The position numbers were made by a program, and so were the translations under genes. This document shows, in pieces, positions 1 to 7,604 of a stretch of 15,414 nucleotides of DNA. The notes below the pieces were generated by a model that was given only the letters and a program-made list of their open reading frames with translations, had not been told where the DNA came from and did no database searches. The DNA comes from Hyphomicrobiales bacterium (GTDB lineage: Bacteria > Pseudomonadota > Alphaproteobacteria > Rhizobiales > Xanthobacteraceae). The number at the start of each line of letters is the position of its first letter. Positions within the stretch are counted from its first letter, which is position 1. The stretch lies in NCBI GenBank assembly GCA_003133345.1, contig PKXB01000169.1:30894-46307 (forward strand), written 5' to 3'.

Positions 1-671
1 TAGCCGCCGACGCGGCGCTGCACCTTGGGGAAGCGCGCGGCGACTTCGTCGGCTTCACGCGCGCCGATGGCGAGCAGGTCCTTGGCAAGCGGCCGCAGCG
101 GCGCCGGCACGTCATTGAGGTTGCCACCGATACGGCCGAAATGCGCCAGCGTGCCGTCTGCCAGCACGGCCTCGATCGCGAGCACGTTGTCGCGCATGGT
201 GCCGTAGCGCAGCGAGCGCCCGCCGCAGGAATTGTTGCCGGCCATGCCGCCGATGGTGGCGCGCGAGGCGGTGGAAATATCGACCGGGAACCACAGCCCG
301 TGCGGCTTGAGCTGGCGATTGAGAGCGTCGAGCACAATCCCGGGCTCGACCGTGCAGCGCGCGCCCTTGAGGTCGAGATCGAGGATGCGGGTGAGGTATT
401 TGGAACAGTCCACCACCAGCGCTTCGCCGACGGTCTGCCCGGCCTGCGAGGTTCCGCCGCCGCGCGCCAGCACGCTGACGCCTTCGGCGCGGGCAAGCCC
501 AATCGCCCGTTCGGCTTCCTCGATGGTGCGGGGGGCGACCACGCCGACCGGCATGATCTGGTAATGCGAGGCGTCGGTGGCGTAGCGGCCGCGGCTGAAG
601 CGGTCGAACTGCACCTCCCCGCTCAATTCGGCCTTCAGCCGCCGTTCCAGGCCGGGCATTACGACCGCCAC
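1..671 (-). CDS. FAD-linked oxidase, 5' part (2-hydroxy-acid dehydrogenase type, probably with a C-terminal Fe-S half)
   Basis: Read on the minus strand, this is the first 223 residues of a gene that runs out of the window. It shows the FAD-binding type-4 (GlcD/D-lactate dehydrogenase) fold. RGGGTSQAGQTVG at about residues 70-82 is the FAD pyrophosphate loop, and GGMAGNNSCGGRSLRYG at about 141-157 is the second FAD-contact motif. This motif version is typical of long (about 950-1000 aa) family members that carry a C-terminal Fe-S domain, such as the YdiJ type, but that half is not visible. Such enzymes oxidise 2-hydroxy acids (D-lactate, glycolate, 2-hydroxyglutarate) to 2-oxo acids. I chose GTG at 671 because AGGA lies 9 nt upstream; ATG at 659 is the alternative. 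It diverges from a glyoxylate-type aminotransferase, so glyoxylate formation is a reasonable guess. The class is certain; the substrate is not. Confidence 0.85.
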   Translation of the reverse strand, partial: MAVVMPGLERRLKAELSGEVQFDRFSRGRYATDASHYQIMPVGVVAPRTIEEAERAIGLARAEGVSVLARGGGTSQAGQTVGEALVVDCSKYLTRILDLDLKGARCTVEPGIVLDALNRQLKPHGLWFPVDISTASRATIGGMAGNNSCGGRSLRYGTMRDNVLAIEAVLADGTLAHFGRIGGNLNDVPAPLRPLAKDLLAIGAREADEVAARFPKVQRRVGG

Positions 672-701
672 GGCGTTTTTCCTTGTTGGGCTACGTTCAG
701 C

Positions 702-711
702 CTATGCATAG
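702..711. promoter_or_regulatory. 10-bp perfect palindrome in a divergent promoter region
   Basis: The 184-base gap between the divergent oxidase and aminotransferase genes (672-855) holds CTATGCATAG, a perfect 10-bp palindrome, 31 bases upstream of the oxidase start. It also holds small inverted repeats GCGG-AAAA-CCGC (728-739) and CGTGG-TTAAG-CCACG (803-817). A TTGACC at 740-745 on the plus strand looks like a -35 box, but no -10 sits at normal spacing. The palindrome could be a dimeric regulator site; this is inference from symmetry and position only. Confidence 0.25.
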
Positions 712-855
712 ACGGCTTGTTTGCTGTGCGGAAAACCGCTTGACCGCAATGTTACATTCATAGTTCAACGCCACAAGCGCCGCGCCCTCGCCGGGACCGG
801 GCCGTGGTTAAGCCACGAAAATCCATGAAAAGCTGCGGTTTAGGAGCGAATGCCA

Positions 856-2064
856 ATGGCTAAGAATTCATCGCGTGCGGTGGGACGTCATTTTCTTCAG
901 ATTCCGGGGCCGACCGCGCTTCCCGACCGCGTCTTGCGGGCGATGGATACCCCCATCATCGACCACCGCGGCCCGGAATTCGCCAGGCTGACCAAGAAGT
1001 GCCTGGAGGGCATCAAGACCATCTTCAAGACCAGCAAGCCGGTGATCATCTACACCGCCACCGGCACCGGCGCCTGGGAAGCCGCGCTGGTCAACACGCT
1101 GTCGTCCGGCGACAAGGTGCTGATGGTGGAGACCGGCCAGTTCGCGACACTCTGGAAGAAAATGGCCGAGAAGATCGGCCTGAAGCCTGAATTCATCGCC
1201 ACCGACTGGCGCCAGGGCGCCGACCCGAAGGCGATCGAAGCCAAGCTGCGCGAGGACAAAAACAAAGAGATCAAGGCGGTTTGCGTCCTGCATAACGAAA
1301 CCTCGACCGGCGCGCTGACCCCGATCGCGGAGATCCGCAAGGCGATTGACGCGGCCGGCCATCCGGCGCTGTTCTTCGTCGACACCATCTCCTCGCTGGC
1401 GTCGACCGACTACCGGCACGACGAATGGGGCGTCGACGTCTCCGTCGGCGGCGCGCAGAAGGGCCTGATGCTGCCGCCCGGCATGTCGTTCAACGCGGTG
1501 AGCGACAAGGCGCTGGCCGCGAACAAGACGGCCAAGCTGCCGAAGTCGTTCTTCGCCTGGGACGACATGCTGGCTATGAACAAGGTCGGCTTCTTCCCTT
1601 ACACCCCGGCGACGCAAATGCTGCAAGGCCTTAGCGTCGGCATCGACATGCTGCACGAGGAAGGGCTCGACAACGTGTTCGCCCGCCACCATCGGTTGGC
1701 GGAAGCCACCCGCCGCGCGGCGAAAGCCTGGGGACTGGAAAACCTCAACAAGAACGCCAGCCAATATTCGCCGACGATCACCGCGATCCTGCTGCCGGAA
1801 GGGCATGACGCCGACAAGTTCCGCGCGCTGGCGCTCGAGCACTTCAACATTTCTTACGGCGCGAGCTTCGGCGCCTATGCCGGCAAGTATTTCCGCATCG
1901 GCCATCTCGGCGATATCAACGACACCATGCTGATGGGCGCGCTCGCCGCCACCGAGATGGCGCTGTCGCTCGCCGGCATTCCGCACAAGAAGGGCGGTAC
2001 GCAGGCGGCGTTGGATTACCTGATCTCGGCGCATGGCAGCGCCGCCAAGCAGGCGGCGGAGTAA
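856..2064 (+). CDS. Class V aminotransferase, serine/alanine-glyoxylate type
   Basis: A 402-aa PLP-dependent transaminase of the alanine-glyoxylate/serine-glyoxylate aminotransferase family, which uses glyoxylate as amino acceptor and makes glycine. Visible family marks are the N-terminal PGPTALPDRVL and DHRGPEF, the VDTISSLAS segment with the PLP-ring aspartate, and GGAQKGLMLPPG, whose lysine (residue 202) is the expected Schiff-base residue. Length matches the family. ATG 850 is also in frame, but GGAG at 843-846 is only 3 nt from it and 9 nt from ATG 856, so 856 is the better start. The stop lies 4 bases from the convergent hydrolase stop, leaving no room for a separate terminator. It diverges from an FAD-linked 2-hydroxy-acid oxidase that could supply glyoxylate. 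Serine versus alanine as donor cannot be decided here. Confidence 0.9.
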   Translation: MAKNSSRAVGRHFLQIPGPTALPDRVLRAMDTPIIDHRGPEFARLTKKCLEGIKTIFKTSKPVIIYTATGTGAWEAALVNTLSSGDKVLMVETGQFATLWKKMAEKIGLKPEFIATDWRQGADPKAIEAKLREDKNKEIKAVCVLHNETSTGALTPIAEIRKAIDAAGHPALFFVDTISSLASTDYRHDEWGVDVSVGGAQKGLMLPPGMSFNAVSDKALAANKTAKLPKSFFAWDDMLAMNKVGFFPYTPATQMLQGLSVGIDMLHEEGLDNVFARHHRLAEATRRAAKAWGLENLNKNASQYSPTITAILLPEGHDADKFRALALEHFNISYGASFGAYAGKYFRIGHLGDINDTMLMGALAATEMALSLAGIPHKKGGTQAALDYLISAHGSAAKQAAE

Positions 2065-2068
2065 TCGT

Positions 2069-2872
2069 TCACGCCGCGCTGGTCTCGCTCGCCAAAACGC
2101 GGGCGACGAATTCCGCGATCGCAGCAAGCGTCGCCTCCGGCGCGTCGCGTTGCGGCGAGTGACGCGCGCCGGGCAGCAGCGCCACTTCGACCGGGCAATA
2201 GCATTCTTGGTTCGCGACCTCGATCTGCTTCACCGTTCCGTATTGATCGTCCTTCCCCTGCACGATCAGGATCGGCACGCGGATATAGGCGAGATATTCG
2301 GTGATGTCCCATTGGCGGAAACCGGGATCGAGCCAGGCACCGTTCCAGCCCTTGAAGGCGTTGTCGACGTCGGCGTGCCAGCGCGAAAGCTTCGCGCGAA
2401 GATCGCCGGTCTCGTACGCCTCGCGCGCCTCGACGATGGAGGCGATGCCGGCATCCTCGGTGAAGAAATGCGGAGCGATCAGCACCAGGCCACCGACACG
2501 GTGGTCCTGATGGCTGCCGGCATAGATTGCGGCGATCGAGGCGCCGTCGCTGTGGCCGATCAACAGCCCGCGCTTAAAACCGATCGCATCGAGCAGGCGC
2601 GGCAGCACGTCGCGCGCCTCGTCGTGCATGTAAGTCAGCGGGCGCGGCAGGGCGACCGGGCTCGATTTGCCGTAACCGGCGCGCGAATAGACCAACACGC
2701 CGGCGCCGGTCGCGGCTGAAAGCTGGTCGGGAAAATCGGCCCACAGGCCGACGCAGCCGAGGCCCTCATGCAGCAGCACCAGCGTCGGCGCCGCATCCGG
2801 CCGCGGCCCGATCATGCGGTATTCGATATGCTGGGAGCCGATGTTGAGGAAGCCGGAATCTGCGAGGGTCAT
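2069..2872 (-). CDS. Alpha/beta-fold hydrolase
   Basis: A 267-aa soluble alpha/beta hydrolase. LVLLHEGLGCVGLW (about 31-44) carries the HEG oxyanion-hole motif. GHSDG gives nucleophile Ser108, GKDDQYG gives the likely acid Asp209, and GARHSP gives catalytic His238. The triad is complete and length is normal. The start lies 8 bases after the CoA-ligase stop on the same strand and has no clear Shine-Dalgarno, so translation may be coupled to the ligase. The shared transcript suggests it acts on an ester, lactone, ring-cleavage product or thioester in the same pathway as the ligase. The actual substrate is unknown. It converges on the aminotransferase gene. Confidence 0.88.
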   Translation of the reverse strand: MTLADSGFLNIGSQHIEYRMIGPRPDAAPTLVLLHEGLGCVGLWADFPDQLSAATGAGVLVYSRAGYGKSSPVALPRPLTYMHDEARDVLPRLLDAIGFKRGLLIGHSDGASIAAIYAGSHQDHRVGGLVLIAPHFFTEDAGIASIVEAREAYETGDLRAKLSRWHADVDNAFKGWNGAWLDPGFRQWDITEYLAYIRVPILIVQGKDDQYGTVKQIEVANQECYCPVEVALLPGARHSPQRDAPEATLAAIAEFVARVLASETSAA

Positions 2873-2880
2873 GACAAATG

Positions 2881-4479
2881 TTAGATGTGGTCCTCGGCGC
2901 GCAATTTGAAGCGCTGGATCTTGCCGGTGGCCGTCTTCGGCAGCTCGCTGCGGAACTCGATCCAGCGCGGATATTTGTAGGGCGCCAATTTCTGCTTGAC
3001 GTGCTCCTGCAGCTTAGCGATCAGCGCATCGCTGGCCTTGTCCGGCGCTTTGAGCACAACAAAGGCTTTGGGTTTGATCAGCTTCTGCTCATCGTTCCAG
3101 CCGACCACCCCCGCCTCCAGCACATCCGGATGCGACGACAGCGCCGCCTCGACCTCGAACGGCGACACATACATGCCCGACACTTTCAGCATGTCGTCGG
3201 CGCGGCCGCAGCAGATGTAATAGCCATCGGCGTCCTCGATATATTTGTCGCCCGAGCGCGTCCATTCGCCCAGGAAGGTCGAGCGCGACTTCTCGCGATT
3301 GTTCCAATACATGATCGCAGCTGTAGGCCCGCGCACATAGAGCTCGCCCATCTCGCCCTGTTCGACCTGATCGCCGTCCTCGCCGATCAGCTTGATTTCG
3401 TAGCCGGCCACCGCCTTGCCGGTGGTGCCGTATTTGGTCGCGCCCGGCGCGTTGGTCAGATAAATATGCAGCATCTCGGTGGTGCCGAGCCCGTCGGAAA
3501 TGTCGACGCCGTAGCGCTCCTTCCAGGTGCGCGCGATTTCCTCCGGCAGCGCTTCGCCGGCGGAAATGCAGCGGCGGATTTTCACCTCGGAGCGCTGCGG
3601 TGCGTTCGGGCTGGCCAGGAACGCGGCGTAGAAAGTCGGCACCGCGAAGAACACCGTGACCGGATGTTTGCGCAGCAGCGCGGCGACGCCGTCCGGCGTC
3701 GGCCGGTCGCCCAGCAGCACCGTGGTGGCGCCAACTGTTAGGGGAAAAGTCATGGCGTTGCCGAGGCCATAGGCGAAGAAAAGCTTGGCCACCGAATAGC
3801 AGACGTCGCTTTCCTTGATGCCCGCCACCGGCGTGCCGTAGAGATCGGCGGTCAGTTTCAGACTGGCATGTACATGCACCGCGCCTTTCGGCTTGCCGGT
3901 GGAGCCCGAGGTGTAGAGCCAGAACGCCATGTCGTCGCACAGCGTCGGCGCGGTGTAAGGCTCCGGCTCGTCGGCGCCGATGAGATCCTCGAACAGCCGG
4001 TAACCGTGCGGTTTGTCGCCGGAGACGATGACGTGCTCGAGGTCCGGGCTCTGCTTGATGAGCTTTTCGAATTTCGGAAACAGCGCCTCCGACACCACCA
4101 GGCATTTCGCTCGGCTGTCGGCCAGCATGAAGCGGTAGTCGTCCTCGGTGAGCAGGGTGTTGACCGGTACGGCGATGATGCCGGCCTTCAGGCAGCCGAG
4201 AAACGCGATCGGCCAGTCCACGGTGTCGAACAGCGCCAGCAGAACGCGCTCTTCGCGCCGGATGCCCAAGCCGCGCAGCGCCGCGCCGAAGCGCGCGACC
4301 CGGTCGGCGAGTTGGCCATAGCTGAGCGTGCCGCGCGCATCGATATAGGCCGGCTTGTCGGCTCTACCGGCAGCAAGATTGCGTTGCAGGACATCGGCGG
4401 CAAAGTTGTAATCGCGTGGGACCAAGCCCACCGGGTCATCCGCGCTCGGTTCGGCCGCATGCGCTTTAGCGATGGTCAT
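2881..4479 (-). CDS. Benzoate-CoA ligase family acyl-CoA synthetase
   Basis: A 532-aa adenylate-forming enzyme that activates a carboxylic acid, probably aromatic, to its CoA thioester with ATP. Motifs in order: YTSGSTGKPKG (189-199, P-loop), SVAKLFFAYGLGNAMTFPL (229-247, characteristic of benzoate and 4-hydroxybenzoate CoA ligases), GLGTTE (330-335), GRADDMLKVSG (425-435, hinge) and PKTATGKIQR with catalytic Lys520. That lysine is the residue acetylated to silence related Rhodopseudomonas ligases (established for that family, not shown here). An in-frame ATG exists further upstream at 4743, but ATG 4479 has GGGGAG 8 nt before it and starts at the normal family N-terminus. It heads a two-gene unit with the alpha/beta hydrolase and diverges from the MetE-like gene. 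The exact acid (benzoate, hydroxybenzoate or another aryl acid) cannot be assigned. Confidence 0.9.
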   Translation of the reverse strand: MTIAKAHAAEPSADDPVGLVPRDYNFAADVLQRNLAAGRADKPAYIDARGTLSYGQLADRVARFGAALRGLGIRREERVLLALFDTVDWPIAFLGCLKAGIIAVPVNTLLTEDDYRFMLADSRAKCLVVSEALFPKFEKLIKQSPDLEHVIVSGDKPHGYRLFEDLIGADEPEPYTAPTLCDDMAFWLYTSGSTGKPKGAVHVHASLKLTADLYGTPVAGIKESDVCYSVAKLFFAYGLGNAMTFPLTVGATTVLLGDRPTPDGVAALLRKHPVTVFFAVPTFYAAFLASPNAPQRSEVKIRRCISAGEALPEEIARTWKERYGVDISDGLGTTEMLHIYLTNAPGATKYGTTGKAVAGYEIKLIGEDGDQVEQGEMGELYVRGPTAAIMYWNNREKSRSTFLGEWTRSGDKYIEDADGYYICCGRADDMLKVSGMYVSPFEVEAALSSHPDVLEAGVVGWNDEQKLIKPKAFVVLKAPDKASDALIAKLQEHVKQKLAPYKYPRWIEFRSELPKTATGKIQRFKLRAEDHI

Positions 4480-4492
4480 TGTGTTTTCTCCC

Positions 4493-4503
4493 CGGACGGT
4501 CCG
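4493..4503. promoter_or_regulatory. Operator-like palindrome CGGAC-G-GTCCG
   Basis: A perfect 5-1-5 inverted repeat lies in the 79-base gap between the divergent CoA ligase and MetE-like genes. It covers the predicted ligase transcription start and touches the ligase Shine-Dalgarno, a position that would suit a repressor. No regulator gene is in the window, so this rests on symmetry and position. Confidence 0.35.
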
Positions 4504-4504
4504 T

Positions 4505-4533
4505 ATTATGCAGGGTGACGCCAAACGCCGCAA
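4505..4533 (-). promoter_or_regulatory. Putative sigma70-type promoter of the CoA ligase unit
   Basis: On the minus strand TTGCGG (4533-4528) is followed after exactly 17 bases by CATAAT (4510-4505), 3/6 and 5/6 matches to the consensus boxes. Predicted initiation near 4498 gives a leader of about 18 bases containing GGGGAG. The same AT-rich core read on the plus strand, TATTAT at 4504-4509, could serve the MetE-like gene, though its best -35 is poor and 19 bases away. Confidence 0.4.
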
Positions 4534-4558
4534 TGTCGGCCAATAGGAGCCAGCGGGC

Positions 4559-5722
4559 ATGATCTTCAGCCGGGACCGCATTCTGACCACCCATGTCGGA
4601 AGCCTGCCGCGCAACGAGAAGCTGTCCGATCTGCTGGTGCGCCAGGAAGCCGGCGAAAAGTTCGATGCCGCCGAAATGGCCGCCGAAATGGACAATGCGG
4701 TGCGCCACGTGGTGGACAAGCAGGCCTCCGCCGGCATCGACATCGGTAATGACGGCGAGCAGCAGCGGGTCGGCTTCCAGACCTATGTGCCGCAGCGCAT
4801 GGCAGGCTTTGCCGGCGTGTCGAAGCGCCGGCGCGGACGCGAATTCGAGGAATTTCCCGAGCTGGTCGAGCAGCTCAAGCGGCGCTTTCCGCAGGTCAGC
4901 AAGCAGCAGAACGCGCCGGAATGCCAGGCCGAGCTGAAGTACCTCGACCTTAAGCCGATCGAGAACGAGATCGCGCGCTTCAAGCGAATTTCGGATGGCA
5001 AATTCGCCGAGCAATTCATGACGGCGCCCTCGCCCGGCATTATTTCGTCCACCATGCTCGATGCGTTCTATGGCTCGCAGGACAAATATCTCAGCGCGAT
5101 TTCGCGCGAGATGAAGAACGAATATCAGGCGATCCATAAAGCGGGCTTGCTGTTGCAGATCGACGCGCCCGATCTCGCCATGGACCGCACCATGCTGTAC
5201 CGCGATCTTGACGAGGCCGGCTTCGTCAAGGCGGTGGAGCGGCACGTGCAGGCGATCAACGACGGCATCGCCGGCATTCCGCGCGAGCGCGTGCGGCTGC
5301 ATATTTGTTACGGCAACTGGGAAGGCCCGCACATCCACGACGTGCCGCTCGCCACCATTCTGCCGGCGCTCTATCAGGCCAAGGTCGGCGCGCTGTCGAT
5401 CGAGTTCTCCAATCCGCGCCACGCGCACGAATACGCCGCGTTCAAGCAGCATCCGCTGCCCAAGGACATGCTGCTGATCCCCGGCGTGGTGGAGACCACC
5501 AGCAATTTCGTCGAGCATCCGGAGGTGGTGGCGCGCCGCATCGAGGAAGCGGTGGCTGCTGTCGGCGAGCGCGAGCGGGTGATCGCATCGACCGACTGCG
5601 GCTTCGGCACATTCACCAATCGCGAGTGGGTGATCGAGCCGGCGGTGTGGCTCAAGCTGCGCTCGATCCGGCAAGGCGCCGACATCGCATCGAGCAGGCT
5701 GTGGGGCAGGAAGGTGGCGTAG
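4559..5722 (+). CDS. MetE-like zinc methyltransferase (cobalamin-independent methionine synthase II family)
   Basis: A 387-aa single-barrel relative of the C-terminal half of MetE (full MetE is about 750 aa). The N-terminus TTHVGSLPR is the family's opening motif. The zinc ligands of MetE have visible counterparts: His248 and Cys250 in LHICYGN, Glu282 in SIEFSNPR and Cys347 in TDCGFGTF. So a zinc-thiolate alkyl transferase site appears intact. The folate-binding N-terminal half of MetE is absent. Proteins of this size include archaeal-type core MetE and epoxyalkane:CoM-transferase-like enzymes, so the methyl or alkyl donor and the thiol acceptor are unknown. AGGAG lies 9 nt before the ATG. 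It diverges from the aryl-CoA ligase, which hints at a catabolic rather than methionine-synthesis role. Confidence 0.85.
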   Translation: MIFSRDRILTTHVGSLPRNEKLSDLLVRQEAGEKFDAAEMAAEMDNAVRHVVDKQASAGIDIGNDGEQQRVGFQTYVPQRMAGFAGVSKRRRGREFEEFPELVEQLKRRFPQVSKQQNAPECQAELKYLDLKPIENEIARFKRISDGKFAEQFMTAPSPGIISSTMLDAFYGSQDKYLSAISREMKNEYQAIHKAGLLLQIDAPDLAMDRTMLYRDLDEAGFVKAVERHVQAINDGIAGIPRERVRLHICYGNWEGPHIHDVPLATILPALYQAKVGALSIEFSNPRHAHEYAAFKQHPLPKDMLLIPGVVETTSNFVEHPEVVARRIEEAVAAVGERERVIASTDCGFGTFTNREWVIEPAVWLKLRSIRQGADIASSRLWGRKVA

Positions 5723-5820
5723 CCAACGAAGCGCGCGACGGGCTTGCCCGGTTCGCGCCAAGACAAGCGCTATCGCCCGTATTCTTGGCGGCGCCGGGTA
5801 CGCCTGCTTCCCTTTTTCCT

Positions 5821-5955
5821 TTCCCCAAAGGGGAATGGAGCGCCGGGAGGCGCCCGGGCGGTGGTGCTAAGCCGCCCTTTGGCGGGTTGGTGCGACCCGC
5901 CGCGCGCCTACGGCAAGGTCTGGTTACCCAGACCCGCCGCTTGCGAGGCGCGCGG
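5821..5955. repeat. Dense palindromic non-coding element
   Basis: Between the MetE-like stop and the M24 promoter (5723-6195) I find no convincing gene, only stacked inverted repeats. These are TTCCCC-AAA-GGGGAA (5821-5835), GGCGGGT-7 nt-ACCCGCC (5881-5901), and a 56-base nested hairpin at 5900-5955. The nested hairpin has outer arms of 10 bp (5900-5909 with 5946-5955), middle arms GCAAG/CTTGC and apical arms GTCTGG-TTAC-CCAGAC with a few unpaired bases. Further GC-rich inverted repeats continue to about 6020, for example GGCGC-T-GCGCC. There is no T-run, so it is not a classical terminator. The look is that of a dispersed palindromic repeat of rhizobial genomes; copy number was not testable. 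Confidence 0.5.
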
Positions 5956-6195
5956 GCCCAATGACGTAGGGCGCTGCGCCTCCCGGCGCTTCACTGCGGC
6001 ACGCGTTGTCGTGCGCGCCGCGTCCGATCCCACTTGCATGACGCCTCATGACAGCGCCCTCGGCGGACCGGACGGCATAGGAATATCATCCGTAGGAATA
6101 AAGTCAATGCCGTCGGCTGTCGCCCCGGCCGAGCGCTTCAGCGCGCGGGCCGCGGCGGGTGCGAAAACGACAGTAGAAATTGCGAAAGCAAAAGG

Positions 6196-6224
6196 CCGAC
6201 AGCGCCGCCGATAGGGCCTATAAT
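6196..6224 (+). promoter_or_regulatory. Sigma70-type promoter of the M24 gene
   Basis: CCGACA (6196-6201, 4/6 to TTGACA) is followed after exactly 17 bases by a perfect TATAAT (6219-6224). Initiation near 6231 would give a leader of about 49 bases ending in AGGAG 6 nt before ATG 6280. A perfect -10 at correct spacing is notable in such GC-rich DNA. Confidence 0.55.
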
Positions 6225-6279
6225 GTAGCCAGCCAAGCCGGCCCGGCCGGCGCAATCAAGACACGAGCAGGAGACGACT

Positions 6280-7581
6280 ATGGACGAGAGAACGCGCCAT
6301 CCGGTGAAGATCACCGCCGAGGACATCAACCCGCGCTACAACTGGGGCCGCCATCTTCCGGTGCTCGGCACCATGGGCGTCGATTTCGAGGAGCGCGTCG
6401 ATTATCGCCGCATGCACCGCTACCGGCTCGGCCGGGCGCAGGCGGCGCTCGAAGCCTCCGATCTCGGCGCGCTGCTGCTGTTCGACGACAACAACATCCG
6501 TTACGTCACCTCGACCAAGATCGGCGAATGGGCGCGCGACAAGCTGTCGCGCTGGACGCTGCTGGTGCGCGGCGGCGATCCGATCCTGTGGGACTTCGGC
6601 TCGGCGGCGGTGCATCACCGGCTGTACGCGCCCTGGCTCAAGCCGGAAAACTGCAAGGCCGGCCTGGTCGGGTTGCGCGGCACCGTCGATCCCGCTTTCG
6701 GCCTGATGAAGCGCCACGCCGAGGAGATGGCCTCGATCCTGAAAGCCGCCGGCGTCGCCAAGATGCCGATCGGCGTCGACATCATCGAGCCGCCGATGAT
6801 GTTCGAGCTCGAAAAAGCCGGACTGAAGATCAAGGACGGCCAGCAGATCATGCTGAGCGCGCGCGAGTTGAAGTCAGCCGACGAGATCGCGCTGCTCAAC
6901 CGCGCCGCCGCCATGGTGGATGGCGCCTACGACCTGGTCAACGAAATACTGCGCCCGGGCGTGCGCGAGAACGACATCGTCGCCGAGGTCAACAAGTTCC
7001 TCTACACGCACGGTTCCGACGACGTGGAGGCGGTCAACGCCATTTCCGGCGAGCGCTGCAGTCCACACCCGCATAACTTCACCGACCGCATGATCCGCCC
7101 CGGCGATCAGGCGTTCTTCGATATCTTGCAGAGCTTCATGGGCTATCGCACCTGCTACTACCGCACCTTCAATGTCGGGCGCGCCACGCCGGCGCAGCAC
7201 GATGCCTACAAGATGGCGCGCGATTGGCTCGACAACGCCATGGCCCGCATCAAGCCCGGCGCCAGCACCGCGCATATCTGCGAAGTGTTTCCGAAGGCGG
7301 AGGAATTCGGCTTCCCCGACGAGATGACGGCATTCGGCCTGCAGTTTGCGCACGGCCTCGGCCTCAATCTGCATGAGCGGCCGATCATCTCGCGCGTGGT
7401 CTCGATGGACCACCCGACCGAGATCAAGGAAGGCATGGTTTTCGCGATCGAGACCTATTGCCCGGCCACCGACGGCTTTTCCGCCGCGCGCATCGAGGAA
7501 GAGGTCGTGGTCACCGACAAAGGCTGCCGCGTGATCTCGCTGTTCCCGGCCGAGGAATTGCCGATCGCGCATCGGTATTGA
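6280..7581 (+). CDS. M24 (aminopeptidase P/creatinase-fold) protein with altered metal site
   Basis: A 433-aa protein with a creatinase-like N-terminal domain (LLLFDDNNIRYVTSTKIGEWARD, about 69-90) and a C-terminal pita-bread M24 domain. The five usual metal ligands map to Asp281 (in AFFDILQ), position 292, His358 (FAHGLGLNLHE), Glu391 (VFAIETYCP) and Glu406 (ARIEEEVVV). At 292 the normal aspartate is Cys, in GYRTCYYRTF where canonical members have GYxSDxTRTF. Relatives include Xaa-Pro peptidases, ectoine hydrolase and DMSP lyase DddP. The second-aspartate change means dinuclear peptidase activity should not be assumed. AGGAG lies 6 nt before the ATG and a strong promoter precedes it. No same-strand gene is close, so it is probably monocistronic. 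Family assignment is firm; function is open. Confidence 0.85.
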   Translation: MDERTRHPVKITAEDINPRYNWGRHLPVLGTMGVDFEERVDYRRMHRYRLGRAQAALEASDLGALLLFDDNNIRYVTSTKIGEWARDKLSRWTLLVRGGDPILWDFGSAAVHHRLYAPWLKPENCKAGLVGLRGTVDPAFGLMKRHAEEMASILKAAGVAKMPIGVDIIEPPMMFELEKAGLKIKDGQQIMLSARELKSADEIALLNRAAAMVDGAYDLVNEILRPGVRENDIVAEVNKFLYTHGSDDVEAVNAISGERCSPHPHNFTDRMIRPGDQAFFDILQSFMGYRTCYYRTFNVGRATPAQHDAYKMARDWLDNAMARIKPGASTAHICEVFPKAEEFGFPDEMTAFGLQFAHGLGLNLHERPIISRVVSMDHPTEIKEGMVFAIETYCPATDGFSAARIEEEVVVTDKGCRVISLFPAEELPIAHRY

Positions 7582-7604
7582 GAGACGGCTGCAGCCTCTG
7601 CTTC

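Noticed and set aside
868..2127. Long minus-strand frame opposite the aminotransferase gene, and similar long antisense frames at 10990-11979 and 13323-15299.
   Set aside because: These are shadow frames of clear genes, with Arg/His/Asp/Gln-rich translations typical of antisense high-GC codon patterns and no start signals.
5744..6214. A 156-codon plus-strand open frame in the gap before the M24 gene.
   Set aside because: It reads through the palindromic repeats, is Arg/Pro-rich without domain character, has no ribosome site and runs through the M24 promoter's -35. The openness is a high-GC artefact.
6138..6329. A 63-codon minus-strand frame encoding a glycine-rich hydrophobic stretch that could be a small membrane protein.
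   Set aside because: It starts inside the M24 coding region, has no Shine-Dalgarno, and lies over the M24 promoter and leader; the hydrophobicity fits chance reading of GC-rich DNA.
6280..7581. The M24 protein as a DMSP lyase (DddP).
   Set aside because: The N-terminal domain is reminiscent, but DddP's paired aspartates near the first ligand (DxD) and the later aspartate are replaced here (DIL and Cys292).
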